NCBI GenBank assembly: GCA_001972305.1
Contig: BDDD01006720.1
Coordinates: 4,229-68,228, forward strand
Reading direction: 5' to 3'
Origin: Cephalotus follicularis
Lineage: Eukaryota; Streptophyta; Magnoliopsida; Oxalidales; Cephalotaceae
DNA: 64,000 nt
Numbering within the stretch: the stretch's first letter is position 1; each line of letters starts with the position of its first letter. Both the position numbers and the translations under genes were made by a program. The notes under the pieces are model-generated. The model was given only the letters and a program-made list of their open reading frames with translations, searched no databases and was not told where the DNA came from. Below are positions 1 to 10,154 of this stretch, one piece after another.

Positions 1-2
1 AG

Positions 3-514
3 GAGAACCCTTCCGAGAGCGAGAAGGGAATGTGGAAGTTATCAGTGGATGGATCCTCATGCCTCACTGGTAGTGGGCAGGGTTAGTATTGACAAGTCCG
101 GATGGTTGGACATTGGAGTATGCTTTGAGGTTCAAATTCAAAGCCACAAATAACGAAGCTGAGTGGGAAGCTCTGATAGCTGGACTGATAATTGCAAAGC
201 ACTTGGAGGTGCAGAGGATGGAAGCCTCAAGTGATTCTCAACTAGTGGTTGGTTTGGCGAATGGGGAGTATGAGGCCAGAGAAGACCTTATGATGAAATA
301 CTTATCCCATTTTCAGGGCATGAAGTCAGCCTTCGAAGTTTTGAGAATTGTGAAAGTGCCCAGAGCAGAGAACGTCAGAGCAGACCAACTGTCAAAACTA
401 GCAACGGCAGAGGAGTTGGAGAAAAATCAAACTGTGCTAGTTGACTACCTGGATCGTCCGACCATCTCTGAAGCAGAGGTAATGGACATAGATGTTCCGC
501 AGGAGCCAAATTAG
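3..514 (+). pseudogene. Tat-1 second RNase H domain (partial, frameshifted)
   Basis: The frame starting at base 3 reads KLSVDGSSCLTGSG and then hits stops near base 80. The same domain continues in another frame from 89 (EYALRFKFKATNNEAEWEAL, then SDSQLVVGLANGEYEAR). The acidic residues expected of RNase H are visible: D in VDGSS, E in NEAEW and D in SDSQL. This is the extra RNase H that Tat elements carry between the normal RT-RNase H and the integrase. A frameshift near 75-88 breaks it. The frame then runs to a TAG at 512-514, where the related element has TGG (Trp). The domain joins the integrase directly if that stop is read through. Confidence 0.85.
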
Positions 515-1747
515 ATGATTCCCTTTATTAATTGGCTAAGGGATGGGATCCTACCCGAGGACCCCGTGGAGGCGAGGAAGCTGGTTTACAGAGCAAACAG
601 ATTCCAATTCCGAGATGGGATCCTCTACAAAAGGTCTTTCTCATTTCCTTGGCTGAGGTGCTTGAACCCCTTGGAGGCCAACTACGCCCTAAGGGAAGTC
701 CATGAAGGAATCTGTGGTAATCACACTGGGGGCAGGACTTTGTCTCACAAACTATTAAGGCAAGGTTACTACTGGCCGACCATGCATCAAGATGCTATAA
801 ACTTAGTGAGGAAGTGTGACAAGTGTCAAAGGAACGCCAATATAAGTAGAAGGCCTTCTCAACCTCTGACATCAATTACGGGCCCGTGGCCCTTCGCACA
901 ATGGGGAATGGACTTTGTTGGACCATTGGCTATGGCAACAGGTCAAAGGAAGTTCCTCATTGTAGTCATTGATTACTTTACTAAGTGGGTAGAAGCAGAA
1001 CCTCTGGCCACAATTACCGAGAAGAACACAGAGAGCTTCGTATGGAAGTCAATCATCTGTAGATTTCGAGTTCCGAGGACAATCGTCTCAGATAATGGTA
1101 AACAGTTTGATTGCCAAGCTTTCCGTGACTTTTGCAGAGAATGGAGGATAGAACATAGGCTTGCCTCAATAGCCTACCCTCAAAGTAATGGTCAAGCCGA
1201 GGTGATCAACAGAGAAATCATCTCGGGCTTGAAAAAGCGCCTAGAAGACAGCAAGGGAAGGTGGACCGAGGAGTTACCAAGTGTATTATGGGCATACAGA
1301 ACCACTCATCGGACCACAACTGGTGAATCACCATACAACCTATGTTTTGGAGCCGAGGCCATGATACCAGTAGAGGTAGGAGTACAATCACCAAGAGTCG
1401 TGCACTTTACCGAGGACAACAATGAAGAAGGGCTGAGGTGCCTCCTCGACCTAGTGGGAGAACTCAGAGATAAGGCTGCAATCAGAGTTGTAGCCTATCA
1501 ACAAAGGGTAAGCCGTTACTATAACAAAAGAGTAAGCCCAAGAACACTAAGGCAAGGAGATTTAGTCCTACGCAACTCAGCCGTTGCAGATCCTACTGGT
1601 ACCAGAGGAAAACTAGCCCCTGCCTGGGAAGGGCCATACAAGATCAAAAGGGTCTTCCGCCCAGGAACATTCAAACTTGAAACCTTGGGGGGTAGGGAGA
1701 TTGCCAGAGCTTGGAATGCCGAGCATCTGAGGAAGTATTATCAATAA
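515..1747 (+). CDS. Tat-1 integrase (open after one nonsense codon)
   Basis: This is a 410-codon open frame, in phase with the RNase H frame above and separated from it only by the TAG at 512-514. It has an N-terminal zinc-binding segment (HEGICGNHTGGRT, then KCDKCQ). The catalytic core begins at WGMDFVGP and shows the D,D,E residues: D in MDFVG, D in SDNGKQF and E in GQAEVINRE. A C-terminal GPY/F-like segment follows (WEGPYKIKRVF). It would insert cDNA into host chromatin. No chromodomain is present, as expected for Tat. The reading start is the codon after the stop, so the true polyprotein start lies upstream and outside the window. Confidence 0.9.
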   Translation: MIPFINWLRDGILPEDPVEARKLVYRANRFQFRDGILYKRSFSFPWLRCLNPLEANYALREVHEGICGNHTGGRTLSHKLLRQGYYWPTMHQDAINLVRKCDKCQRNANISRRPSQPLTSITGPWPFAQWGMDFVGPLAMATGQRKFLIVVIDYFTKWVEAEPLATITEKNTESFVWKSIICRFRVPRTIVSDNGKQFDCQAFRDFCREWRIEHRLASIAYPQSNGQAEVINREIISGLKKRLEDSKGRWTEELPSVLWAYRTTHRTTTGESPYNLCFGAEAMIPVEVGVQSPRVVHFTEDNNEEGLRCLLDLVGELRDKAAIRVVAYQQRVSRYYNKRVSPRTLRQGDLVLRNSAVADPTGTRGKLAPAWEGPYKIKRVFRPGTFKLETLGGREIARAWNAEHLRKYYQ

Positions 1748-2642
1748 TTGTAAGATATTTTCAATGAAGTTTGAATTTTGTCAAGATTTGTTCAACGATT
1801 TGTGTTCAACATTATAGTTCCAAGTTTGCAAGGGACCGGAGGTCCAATGTTCATGTCCTCAAACCTCTGAACAGCCACCGATCAACTCCCTCAGACTTCC
1901 AAGGAAGCACTAAGACTCCTAAGGGAGCAAATTCTGGTCGACAACACCATAGGAACTTGTCCAACCAGACCTAAAATCGTGACTTGAAAGTCGAATCCAT
2001 AGGAACTCGCAACGATCAAGCTCGTCAGACTGAGCACTTTAATACAAGTGTCTCCAAGTGGACTGAAAGCTCAGCCGACCAGTCCTAAATCCTCTTAGGT
2101 CAGACGATACTCTCCTCGGCAAACCCATAGGAACTTATCTGAGCAGACCAAGAACTCAACCTATGAGTATAATGAAATCGTTTGAAGACTGAGTTGCAGT
2201 TACTCAAGTACTTTCAAAGTAAAAGGTCCTACGAGGACTGTGAAGCTTAAACGTTCCCAACCTTGAAGGATTGATGGTTTGGGTTAAGTGATAAAATTTC
2301 TAAGGAAATTATTAGTGCACGTATACTCACCAAGTCCAAGCACGCAATGCAAGGGACCAGCAAAAGGCAAAGTTCAAAGATACAAGGGGTTTTTATTAAT
2401 ATTTGTGTTAAGTTACTTTGAAGACCTTTTGGGGCAGTGTCTGCTTCTACGGGAGGTCAGAGGTTCCAGTGCATAGAATCCTTAAGGGGATTGTAAACAT
2501 ATATGTTAAGTGCAAACACTTCAAGCCCACAATACAAAAAGTAAAGGCAAGTCAGAGGATGCAAAAAGTTATCTTCATTTATATATAGAAGGTTACAAGT
2601 GCAAGAAGAGAAAAAATCATTGCAAGACAAAAAAAGAACAAG
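1748..2642 (+). other. Tat-1 non-coding region between pol and the antisense gene
   Basis: There is no supported gene here. The stretch holds diffuse repeats such as 'cataggaact' and 'gagcaga' and is similar to 13380-14430 of the second element. Read on the minus strand, AATAAA at 2392-2397 lies about 245 bases past the stop of the antisense gene and could be its poly(A) signal. That is weak evidence. Confidence 0.6.
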
Positions 2643-5016
2643 CTAGGCTAAGGCAGGAGGATCAGGAGAAGTAGCATCCTCAGGAGGAGGAGGCACAAAA
2701 GGCCCAACTTGAGGAGGTAGAGGAGTTACAGGGTCTGAGGCAGGATCGTTGGAAGCAGGCTGAGCTCCTAGTTCCTCTTCCCCAACTCCTTGGCCATCAT
2801 TCTTTTCCAAAGCCTCCTCGGCTTTCAGCTCCTCGACTTCGTATCCATCAGGATAGTAATCGAAGGCCTTGGCAACTGAGCAATAGGCGACCTCTTCCAG
2901 GGGAACCTTTGGATGCAGAGTCTTGACCCAATTCTTGCAAGTATAGAACCCCCGACGGTAGAACTCTGCAGATTCTTTGAAGACCTCCTCGTCGAAGGCC
3001 TCAGAAGCTCTGAAGTCCTCCACGGAGGCTTCCATCAAGCTGTGGAATTCATCAGAGGACCTAAACTCCGCAAGGGCGTCCTCCACAACCTTGGCTTTCT
3101 CCTCCTCATGCCTCTTCACAGTCTTCTCATACCTCCTCAAAGTCTCCTCATGCTGCTTCTGCAGAGATTGGAACAGGTAGCGAGCCTTGGAGAGATCTTT
3201 TTGTGATTGGTCCTTCTCCAGGACAGCACTATTTTTCTCCTCCACAGTAGATTCTTGAGCCTTGAGGACCTCCTCCAGTTGAGCCTTGGCAACCCGAGAA
3301 GTCTCTCTCTCCTCCATGACCTCCAACCTCAGCTTATCACACCTCTCCAAGATGATCGAGAAGTTCTCGACCAAGAGGTGGTGGTTATTCAAAGCCTGCA
3401 AAGAAGAATGAAGTTAGAACAGAAAATACAAGAGTACAAAGTACACGGTCAGAGGATCTTCCTTTACCTCAAATTGGCTTCGCAGTGAATTATGGATGAG
3501 GTCCTTGTTGGACCAATCCTCCCTTTCCTTCAGCTCGTCCGGAAAGAGGCAGAGAGAGCTGAGGGCGAATGGCACCCCCTGCGTATCCAGGATAGACGAG
3601 CCCTTCCCAACTCCCTCTAGCTCGTCGATCATCCTCTCCACGTTCCGAGGAGGAGGCAGGATGATAGGGACGTCTGAAGTTCGGCCGAGGATGGAATCCA
3701 TCTCGGTCTCAGTGATGAGTCTCCCTTTTTTACTTGGGGGACGAGGAAGATTGTCAGAGGTACATCCACTGACAGGGCGTTTGGCCCCTTTATCTTTGGC
3801 TGTAACTGCAGCCTTCTTCATTTGCTTGGCCCCAACAACGGCAGCCTTGGCCCTCTGTTTGGCCCCCTCGGCAGTAGCCCTTTCCTTCTGTTTAGCTGCC
3901 TCCTCGGCAGCCTTTTGTTTAGCCGCTTCCTCGGCGGCCTTTTGTTTGTCTGCAGCAGCAGAGGAGGGCTTGGAGCCCTTGGTAGCATTGAACAGAGCAT
4001 CAAATCCTCGTCGAGAAGACATATCTACACAAACAGAGGTCAAGAATGTTAGTAACTTAAAATTGAACTACGAGACAATAGGAATATGAAGACAAGAAAG
4101 ACGGAGGAGACGAAAGCTTTATACAGTTTTCCCCCATCTCTTGGGGCATGGATTGGACAGGGGACCCCTCGTCCCCTGAGGCTTCCTCAACCTCGGCCGA
4201 GTGTGACCCTTGGCTTGGAGCAATACTTAGCCCAGCCCGGAGTAGACGCTCCTCAACCACTATAGAGTTCACCTCCTCGGGCTCCAAGTGGATGAGTTTA
4301 TCGAAGTCCAGGTTCTCGGCCGTTAACAATATGGGCCTCCTGTTGAGACGTGTGGTCTCCAAGGAGTCACACCAGACAGGGGAGGTGAACCCTTCAAAAT
4401 TCTTAATGAGGAAATACCTCTTCCTCCAATTCTTAATGGACTGGGTAGGTTTGGTAAGGAGCTTTTTTATGCCAGGACGTGACTTAAAAAAGTAGCCACG
4501 CTTCCCTAGCGAGGATGAGATGACATGGAACTGTTTGAACAATCCCACTGTAGCGGTCACCTCGGACTCTTGACATCTAACAAGGAAACCTATTATGAAG
4601 CTCCAAGATTGGGGTTGGAGAAGAGAAGGGTGGACGTTAAACATCTCCAAGATGGACAAGGCAAAGGAAGGTACAGGGATCCTCAGACCATGAGAGAGAG
4701 CCCCCTCGAAGACAATGAAGAGGCCTTCTCTACTCTCTGTAACCATCCGAGGATCCTTGGGAAGACAAAATTTCAACCCAGGAGGGAAGTTGAACTTGGT
4801 GGAAAGTTCAACCACCTCCTGGCGAGAAAGAGCACTGACACCAAAGCCATCAGGGGCAGAGGAGTCAGCCTCGGTGACAGGAAGGGTTGGTTCACCCACT
4901 GCAGCCCCCAGGCTACCCTCAGATGAAAGGGGACTCTCAGCAAGGGGAACCACCATGGCCAGGGGTTCAACCTCTAAGGGAGGAGAAACCCTAGCAGTAC
5001 GTTTGGTTTTGGTCAT
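2643..5016 (-). CDS. Tat-1 antisense gene (aORF), three coding exons, intact when spliced
   Basis: The coding exons on the minus strand are 5016-4125 (892 nt), 4024-3468 (557 nt) and 3395-2643 (753 nt, with stop). Intron 4124-4025 (100 bp) and intron 3467-3396 (72 bp) both have GT..AG ends, and the phases fit (1, then 0). The joined frame is 734 codons including the stop. Exon 1 (MTKTKRTARVSP...) carries a region like the Pfam 'putative gypsy type transposon' family (Transposase_28), around LPKDPRMV through WSFIIGFLVRCQES. Exon 2 is rich in Lys and Ala, with KQKAAEEAA repeated, and has a basic PPSKKGR patch that could be a nuclear signal. Exon 3 begins with a long heptad-like coiled coil (LRLEVMEERETSRVAKAQ onward) and ends with a conserved block (SVEDFRAS..FDEEVFKESAEF) plus an acidic/Pro-rich tail. 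Function is unknown. Antisense extra ORFs are known for Tat elements, while the exon joins are my inference from splice signals and frame. Confidence 0.82.
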
Positions 5017-5112
5017 CTAGGTCAAGATAAGTAAAAAAGATGAAAAAAAAAAAGAGAAGCAAGAACGAAAGACAGGAAACAGTTCAGAACAGCGAAAGAA
5101 CTATCAACTTAC
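5017..5112 (-). other. Predicted 5'UTR intron of the antisense gene
   Basis: On the minus strand a GTAAGT donor begins at 5112. A long pyrimidine tract follows, and the acceptor CTAG ends at 5017, directly before the ATG at 5016-5014. The gene's start codon therefore begins the second exon. No cDNA evidence is available here. Confidence 0.6.
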
Positions 5113-5240
5113 TCAGAAACTTGAACGAAGATGGTTGGAAGATGAAGATTCAAGGCTGAAGAAATTGGAGATCTCAAAAACTCAAAGGCTTTGGCAAGAG
5201 ATTAGGAGGCGTAAAAGGTTTACTCAGCAGATTAGGGTTC

Positions 5241-5248
5241 TATTTATA
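5241..5248 (-). promoter_or_regulatory. TATA box of the antisense gene
   Basis: The minus strand reads TATAAATA here. That places a start site near 5210, about 100 bases before the predicted 5'UTR donor at 5112. It lies between the antisense gene and the 3' LTR, so the gene seems to use an internal promoter and not the LTR. Confidence 0.55.
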
Positions 5249-5625
5249 GGCTAAAGCGTGAATCCTGGCCATCCATCTAGCGAAGATCTAATGGTTGAGA
5301 AACCAACCGACATACCAAGCGCGGGAAACGAAGAGGTAGAGGCGGGAAACGCTCTGCTTGTGCCAGGTGTGAAGATGTTTAATACGTTGCTCAAATGTAA
5401 TGATGTGGGTTCATGGCTCGAGGTACATTACATGGGACAGGAGAAGACAAGGGGGCAGACTTCGATCCTCTGCCAAGGCACATTCAATTTTGTGCAAGGG
5501 ATAGACCAAAGTAACACCTTTGTTCTCGGCTTGCTCACAAACAGGAAATTAAGCACTAAGCTAAACAGAGGAGTTTTTCCTGGGCCACGGCTCTCAACTC
5601 TGCTCCTCCTCCTCTGACCACGGTC

Positions 5626-5648
5626 AGAGAAGAAGGACCAGGGGGGCA
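5626..5648 (+). promoter_or_regulatory. Tat-1 polypurine tract
   Basis: A purine-rich run (agagaagaaggaccaggggg) sits directly before the LTR start TGATATGGGG. Tat-2 has the matching ...ccatgggggccata just before its 3' LTR. It would prime plus-strand DNA synthesis. Confidence 0.75.
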
Positions 5649-5650
5649 TA

Positions 5651-6502
5651 TGATATGGGGGAAAATTAAGTTAAATAAAAAACAACACGTGTCCTCATCC
5701 AAGCACTACCAGGTGTCCAAGTGACTTAACGATTGATAAATTAGAAGCAGAGGAAGTCTGTTTGCCAAGAAAACAGTAATATAAGGAGAATTCCTCCTCG
5801 GCATAAGTGCCGAGGACCCATCCAACGGTTCCGGTACAAAGATCATCTTCCTCGGCGTCACTTCCGAGGACACCTTTTGAAGCAACACAGCCGAGGACAT
5901 CCTCGGCCACATAACAGGAGACCACACTCAAGTGCAAGTCTATAGACGTAGAAGACCTTGGAGCCAGGGACTGACTGCCTCATTAGCATCACTGCAGCTC
6001 GTCACCTCGACAGACCTGTGGATGAAGATCTCCTCCTCATTTACGGAATGAGGCCATGGAGTTAGCCTAACTACAAGGGATCCATATCTTCTAAAGATAG
6101 ACACTAAGATAAGGATAACTACCAGTAAGGAAAAGAAGAGATAATTTAGGTGAAGATAAGGGAAATCCCGAGATCCTCAGAATTTCCTTAGGGGATAGTC
6201 ATTACCTCCGATTTTCACGCTCAATCAGTTACCAACTGATCCTATAAATACCAGAGTTCAACACAAATCAAAGGTCAGCCATTTTTACATTACAAAGAAC
6301 CTTGTTTCCTCTGCACTTTGTCTAACTTGGGCGTCGGAGTGTCCCCGGGAGAACAACCTCCTGGACTTTCCACCATTTTTGTTACTTTGTGTAGGGATCA
6401 GAGATCGAAGTATTCCTCCAGGCATTCATTGCGAGCGTTTCTCTTAACAAATTAAAGTCCTCCACGTAGGATACTGTTGAGAGAAGGATTTCTGTATCAA
6501 CA
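5651..6502 (+). repeat. Tat-1 3' LTR (852 bp)
   Basis: It starts TGATATGGGG and ends CTGTATCAACA, matching the ends of the Tat-2 LTRs (TGATATGGG...CATCAACA). A TATA box (TATAAATA) lies near 6243-6250. It is about 350 bp longer than the Tat-2 LTR. Its U3 holds three perfect short hairpins built on CCTCGG/CCGAGG (5795-5907). Only one LTR is in the window, so its age cannot be estimated. Confidence 0.88.
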
Positions 6503-7013
6503 TAATGTTATATATTATTCTTTGTATATGCTATCAACATTAAGGTATCAGCTTAACTGGTTAAAGCTTTCAATTAATCTAGAGGTTAATCCCTCGCAAA
6601 AAAAGTAATTGCGAGGAGGCTTATTGCGAGTAATGCTTTGAAGGCCAAAATCCCTCGCAATAGATCTATTACGAGGAATTTAGCCCCAGCAATAGCCCAT
6701 TTTTCTGGTAGTTGGATAAATAGAAAACAAGTCGAAATATATGTCGAAGTAAACTACAATATAAAAGTGCACATGTCAAGGACAGATCCACAAAAAACTT
6801 TTAAAAATTATGATATGTCATTTAATTATTGGTTATATCTATGTGATAATTTCAACAATTTTTTCACATGATATGCCTTTAAATTGGTAAAGAAGCACTA
6901 TAGATAACAAAATCAATGAAAAATAATACCTACCACCACCACCACCAACTCTATGTAAAAAAATATCTTCATTTCAATGACATTAAATAATAAAAATAGT
7001 ACTCATGCCAAAC

Positions 7014-7057
<44 letters not shown>

Positions 7058-7283
7058 AGATTAATGGAATTCTTCCAAAACTAGTGATCAAAAATTCAAA
7101 TACTAAACCGATTTATTTATTAAATGTGTGATACGTGTCAATCCGTTTAACCATTTTAATAAATGAATCAAGTCAAATTAAGTCAGTTAATTTATTTAAT
7201 AATATAAATTTGATTCGATTAAAATTCATTCAAACTTAAAATTTTAATAACAATTAATAATTAATATATACATACATACATAT
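6503..7283. other. Intergenic DNA with (AT)n microsatellite
   Basis: No gene is supported. An (AT)n run lies at about 7015-7053. At 6591-6676 the motif CCTCGCAA/TTGCGAGG occurs in both orientations, like subterminal repeats of a DNA transposon, but no ends could be defined. The last 5 bases, CATAT (7279-7283), are the target duplication of Tat-2. Confidence 0.6.
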
Positions 7284-7781
7284 TGATATGGGAAAAATCA
7301 TGCCCAATAACTACCGCCACGTGTAATCGGGAAAACAAGATAAGTGTCTTCCAGAACTACAGACACGTGGTCAGACGTTTACAATATGAAAAGATAAAGC
7401 ATAATAACGATTCGGCGTAAAATCAGGGAAATGACGAGATACTCGGCATTTCCTAGGGGTACAATAATCATCTCCGCAAGTCAAGTAAGGCAGTTACATT
7501 CAAGCTCAACTATAAATACAGCAATCAAACATTTTACACAGGTCTGCCATTTTCATACTCTAAAGAACTTGATTGTTGTTTTCTCTGCCAATTCTGACTT
7601 AAGCATCGAAGAGTCTCCGAGAGTGTAACCTCCTGGACCTCCGTCTAGTTTGTTTTCTTTGTGCAGGGAGGACAATCAAACACCATCAATACAACATTCT
7701 CGAAGCGTTCGCAGCGTTTTTTGCAACAAATCAAAACTCTACACGTAGGATACTATTGAGGAGTTGATTTCGACATCAACA
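7284..7781 (+). repeat. Tat-2 5' LTR
   Basis: It starts TGATATGGGAAAAATC and ends TTTCGACATCAACA. A TATA box, TATAAATAC, lies at 7511-7519. It is the same length as the 3' LTR and nearly identical, with scattered substitutions. CACGTGTC/ACACGTGG motifs lie in its U3. Confidence 0.93.
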
Positions 7782-7783
7782 GT

Positions 7784-7800
7784 TAGGCCGTCTGTGGGAA
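7784..7800 (+). promoter_or_regulatory. Tat-2 primer binding site (degenerate)
   Basis: The sequence TAGGCCGTCTGTGGGAA follows the LTR by two bases. Tat-type elements usually have TGGCGCCGTCTGTGGGAA there, matching a tRNA 3' end (reported as tRNA-Arg for Ogre-like elements). The first bases have decayed. The tRNA identity is from general knowledge and was not checked. Confidence 0.6.
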
Positions 7801-7840
7801 ACGCTACAAAAAGTTTTCTACAAAAAACTCTATTGCAATC

Positions 7841-9465
7841 ATGCCTCCGAGAAGAAACAACAACTCTGCAGCCACCGGTAGCCAAGCACCTGAGAACCAA
7901 CCTCCTGCTCTAGGTCCAGTCGCCGCTGCAGAGCAAGCTCCCATAACTGGAGAGCAAATTACTCAACTGCTCCAAGAAATGGGGCGTTTCACAACCTTGC
8001 TGGCGAGCAATCTAGCTAGACAAAACCAGGCTGGTCCGAGCAGACTAGCCATCCAGGATCAAGAAGGTCCGAGCAGGCCAACCACTAAAGTTCAACAATA
8101 CCAAGGGGCCAGGCAAAACATCAGAGGAGGGACATGCGTCCTCCAAGGCGGTTGAAGATTGATACATCTCTGGGGAGGAGAACAAAGATTAATACATCTC
8201 TAAGGGCGGAGTCCTCAAGAGCTAGGGATCGTAGCTACAATCAACAAGAAGACCTGCCAGAGCAAAACCCAATGGACGAGGATTACTCTGTGGAGGTGGA
8301 GAACACCCGAGCAAGATCCTCGGCCTCTCGAAGGACTGAGACCAGACCAAGGAGTAGGTCGGACCATTTAGTTAGACTCGTCAGGCAATCACAAGTTTCT
8401 AGCAAGACTAGGAACATTGAGGATGTAAAGCAAGCCATGAATAGAACGCTTGCTGAGATGGAGAGAAGGTAACGAAGAGCCAAGCACTAGAAGGGGTACC
8501 TGTCCGAGGTACGAAATATCAACACCACTCCTTTCACACCCGAGATAATGAGGGAGCATATCCTAAGGAGATTCCATTTCCAGAGTCTCAAGGAGTATGA
8601 TGGGTACACAGACCCAATCTAACATGTGCGCTACTACACACAAATAATGCTAGTGCACCAGGCCTCGGACGCAGTCCTTTGACGAGGATATTCGACAACA
8701 TTGACTGGAGCAGCCCAGTCATGGTATTCAACTCTGCCAGTGGATTCGGTGGAGAATTTCAAACAATTTACGGAAATATTCGTTACTAAGTTCCTCAACA
8801 GCACCACACAGAGAAGAAATTCAAGTCATCTAATCAAAGTGGTGCAGGGGAAGGACGAGACCCTCAGAGACTACCTCACAAGATTCAACAAAGAGTCTCT
8901 GACGATGATGGACTTAGAACCGTCCTTTGCTCTAGAAGCTCTGAAAAATGGGTTGAAAGACAATTCACCCTTCACCTTCTACCTCATGAAGAAGCCCGTT
9001 CAAGATATGGATGACCTCCTTAGAATATCAGAGAAGTATATGAAAACCAAGGAGGCGATGGCCGCTCAGAAGCAAAAAACTTCCTGGTCGGGTCATCAAG
9101 CGGAGAAAGAGGAGCACTCACGAAGTGCTCAAGGGAAGAAACGAAAGAGGAAGGAGAGGTCGGAGCTAACCAAAGATGACCTGAGACACGAGCTTTTCAG
9201 GAAGGAGGAATCCCCAAAAAGGGGGACACCAATCCCTAATTACAAAAAATTTGCCCCTCTCCTAGAGACGCGCACAAGGATACTGGCAGTGGAGAAGGAC
9301 AAGGTCCCTTTCCAATGGCCAGCACCATTGAGGTCCTCAACTGAGAAGAGGAATATAGATAAATACTGCTGGTACCATCATGATCAAGGACACAATACAG
9401 AAGAGTGCAGACATTTAAAGAATCAGATTGAGGGCATGATTCGCAAAGGTCATATGCGTAAGTAA
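7841..9465 (+). pseudogene. Tat-2 gag (broken)
   Basis: The ATG at 7841 opens a Pro/Ala/Gln-rich N-terminal region (MPPRRNNNSAATGSQ). A frameshift near 8134-8155 moves the frame, and stops follow at 8470, about 8622 and about 8681. The capsid-like domain is clear from about 8540 to 9060 (TGAAQSWYSTLPVDSVENF, LRDYLTRFNKESL). A Lys/Arg-rich linker comes next. Near the end is a zinc-knuckle-like CWYHHDQGHNTEEC in the C-H-H-C form common in Tat gag. It would have formed the virus-like particle and bound RNA. Confidence 0.85.
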
Positions 9466-9630
9466 GTTGACAGGGATGCTCCCCAAGAGAAAAAGGAGTG
9501 CAAAGAACAAGCTCTGCTGTAAGAAGAGGAGCAGCAGCCAAGGGGTGTGATCCAAACCATCTCTGGAGGGGTCACGTCTGGTGGCAACCATAGCAGGACT
9601 CAAAAAGCCTATGCTAGATAGACCTTCACT

Positions 9631-10130
9631 ATGCAACAATACACACATAGCAATAGGTTGAAGTCAGGTGGAGATGAGGAGGTAATATCCTTCTCTGAGG
9701 TGGACTATGAGGGAGTACGTCTCCCTCACGATGATCCAGTTGTGGTGACTCTTCAAGTGGAACTATTCACTACGAAGAGAATCCTCATTGATAGCGGGAG
9801 TTCGATGGATATCCTATACAAGCATGCCTTTGATCAGTTGAGGATACCGGCCGACCGGTTGAGGCCGGTGAAAACACCTTTGGTGGGCTTCGCAGGAGAG
9901 ATAGTCCATCCTCTGGGATCCATCGACTTGTCAATGGTAGCAGGCACTTTCCCACGCTAGACCAGGTGTAAATGAAATTCCTGGTGGTAGATACACCAAG
10001 CCCATACAATGCAATAGTTGGGTGACCAGGTCTAAATTTGATGGAGGTGATAGTGTCAACGAGGCACTTAGTGATAAAATTCCCAACAAGGTTTGGTGTG
10101 GGCAAGGTCCGAGGAGACCAGTAGGTAACT
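9631..10130 (+). pseudogene. Tat-2 aspartic protease region (broken)
   Basis: The retropepsin signature ILIDSGSSMDILY is at about 9781-9819, within an open stretch from 9631 to 9960. A stop at 9958-9960 is followed by out-of-frame remnants (FLVVDTPSPYNAIVG, MEVIVSTRHLVIKFP) up to about 10130. This protease would cleave the polyprotein. The link to gag is also broken upstream near 9465. Confidence 0.8.
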
Positions 10131-10154
10131 AGGCAGTGCTATAGGACTGATATA

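Larger units (their letters stand above)
1..6502 (+). mobile_element. Tat-1: 3' part of a Tat-lineage Ty3/gypsy retrotransposon
   Basis: The window opens inside pol of this element. In order it shows an RNase H domain, an integrase, a non-coding stretch, a gene on the opposite strand, a purine-rich tract and a 3' LTR. The lineage call rests on three things: an additional RNase H domain just before integrase, the antisense extra ORF between pol and the 3' LTR, and close similarity to the complete element at 7284-16692. The 5' LTR, gag, protease and RT lie outside the window, so the target duplication cannot be checked. The 5 bases after the 3' LTR are TAATG. Confidence 0.9.

Noticed and set aside
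3496..4089. A 197-codon open frame on the + strand
   Set aside because: It lies opposite exon 2 of the antisense gene and mirrors its Lys/Ala-rich repeat. The minus-strand frames have splice sites and a domain match; this one has neither.
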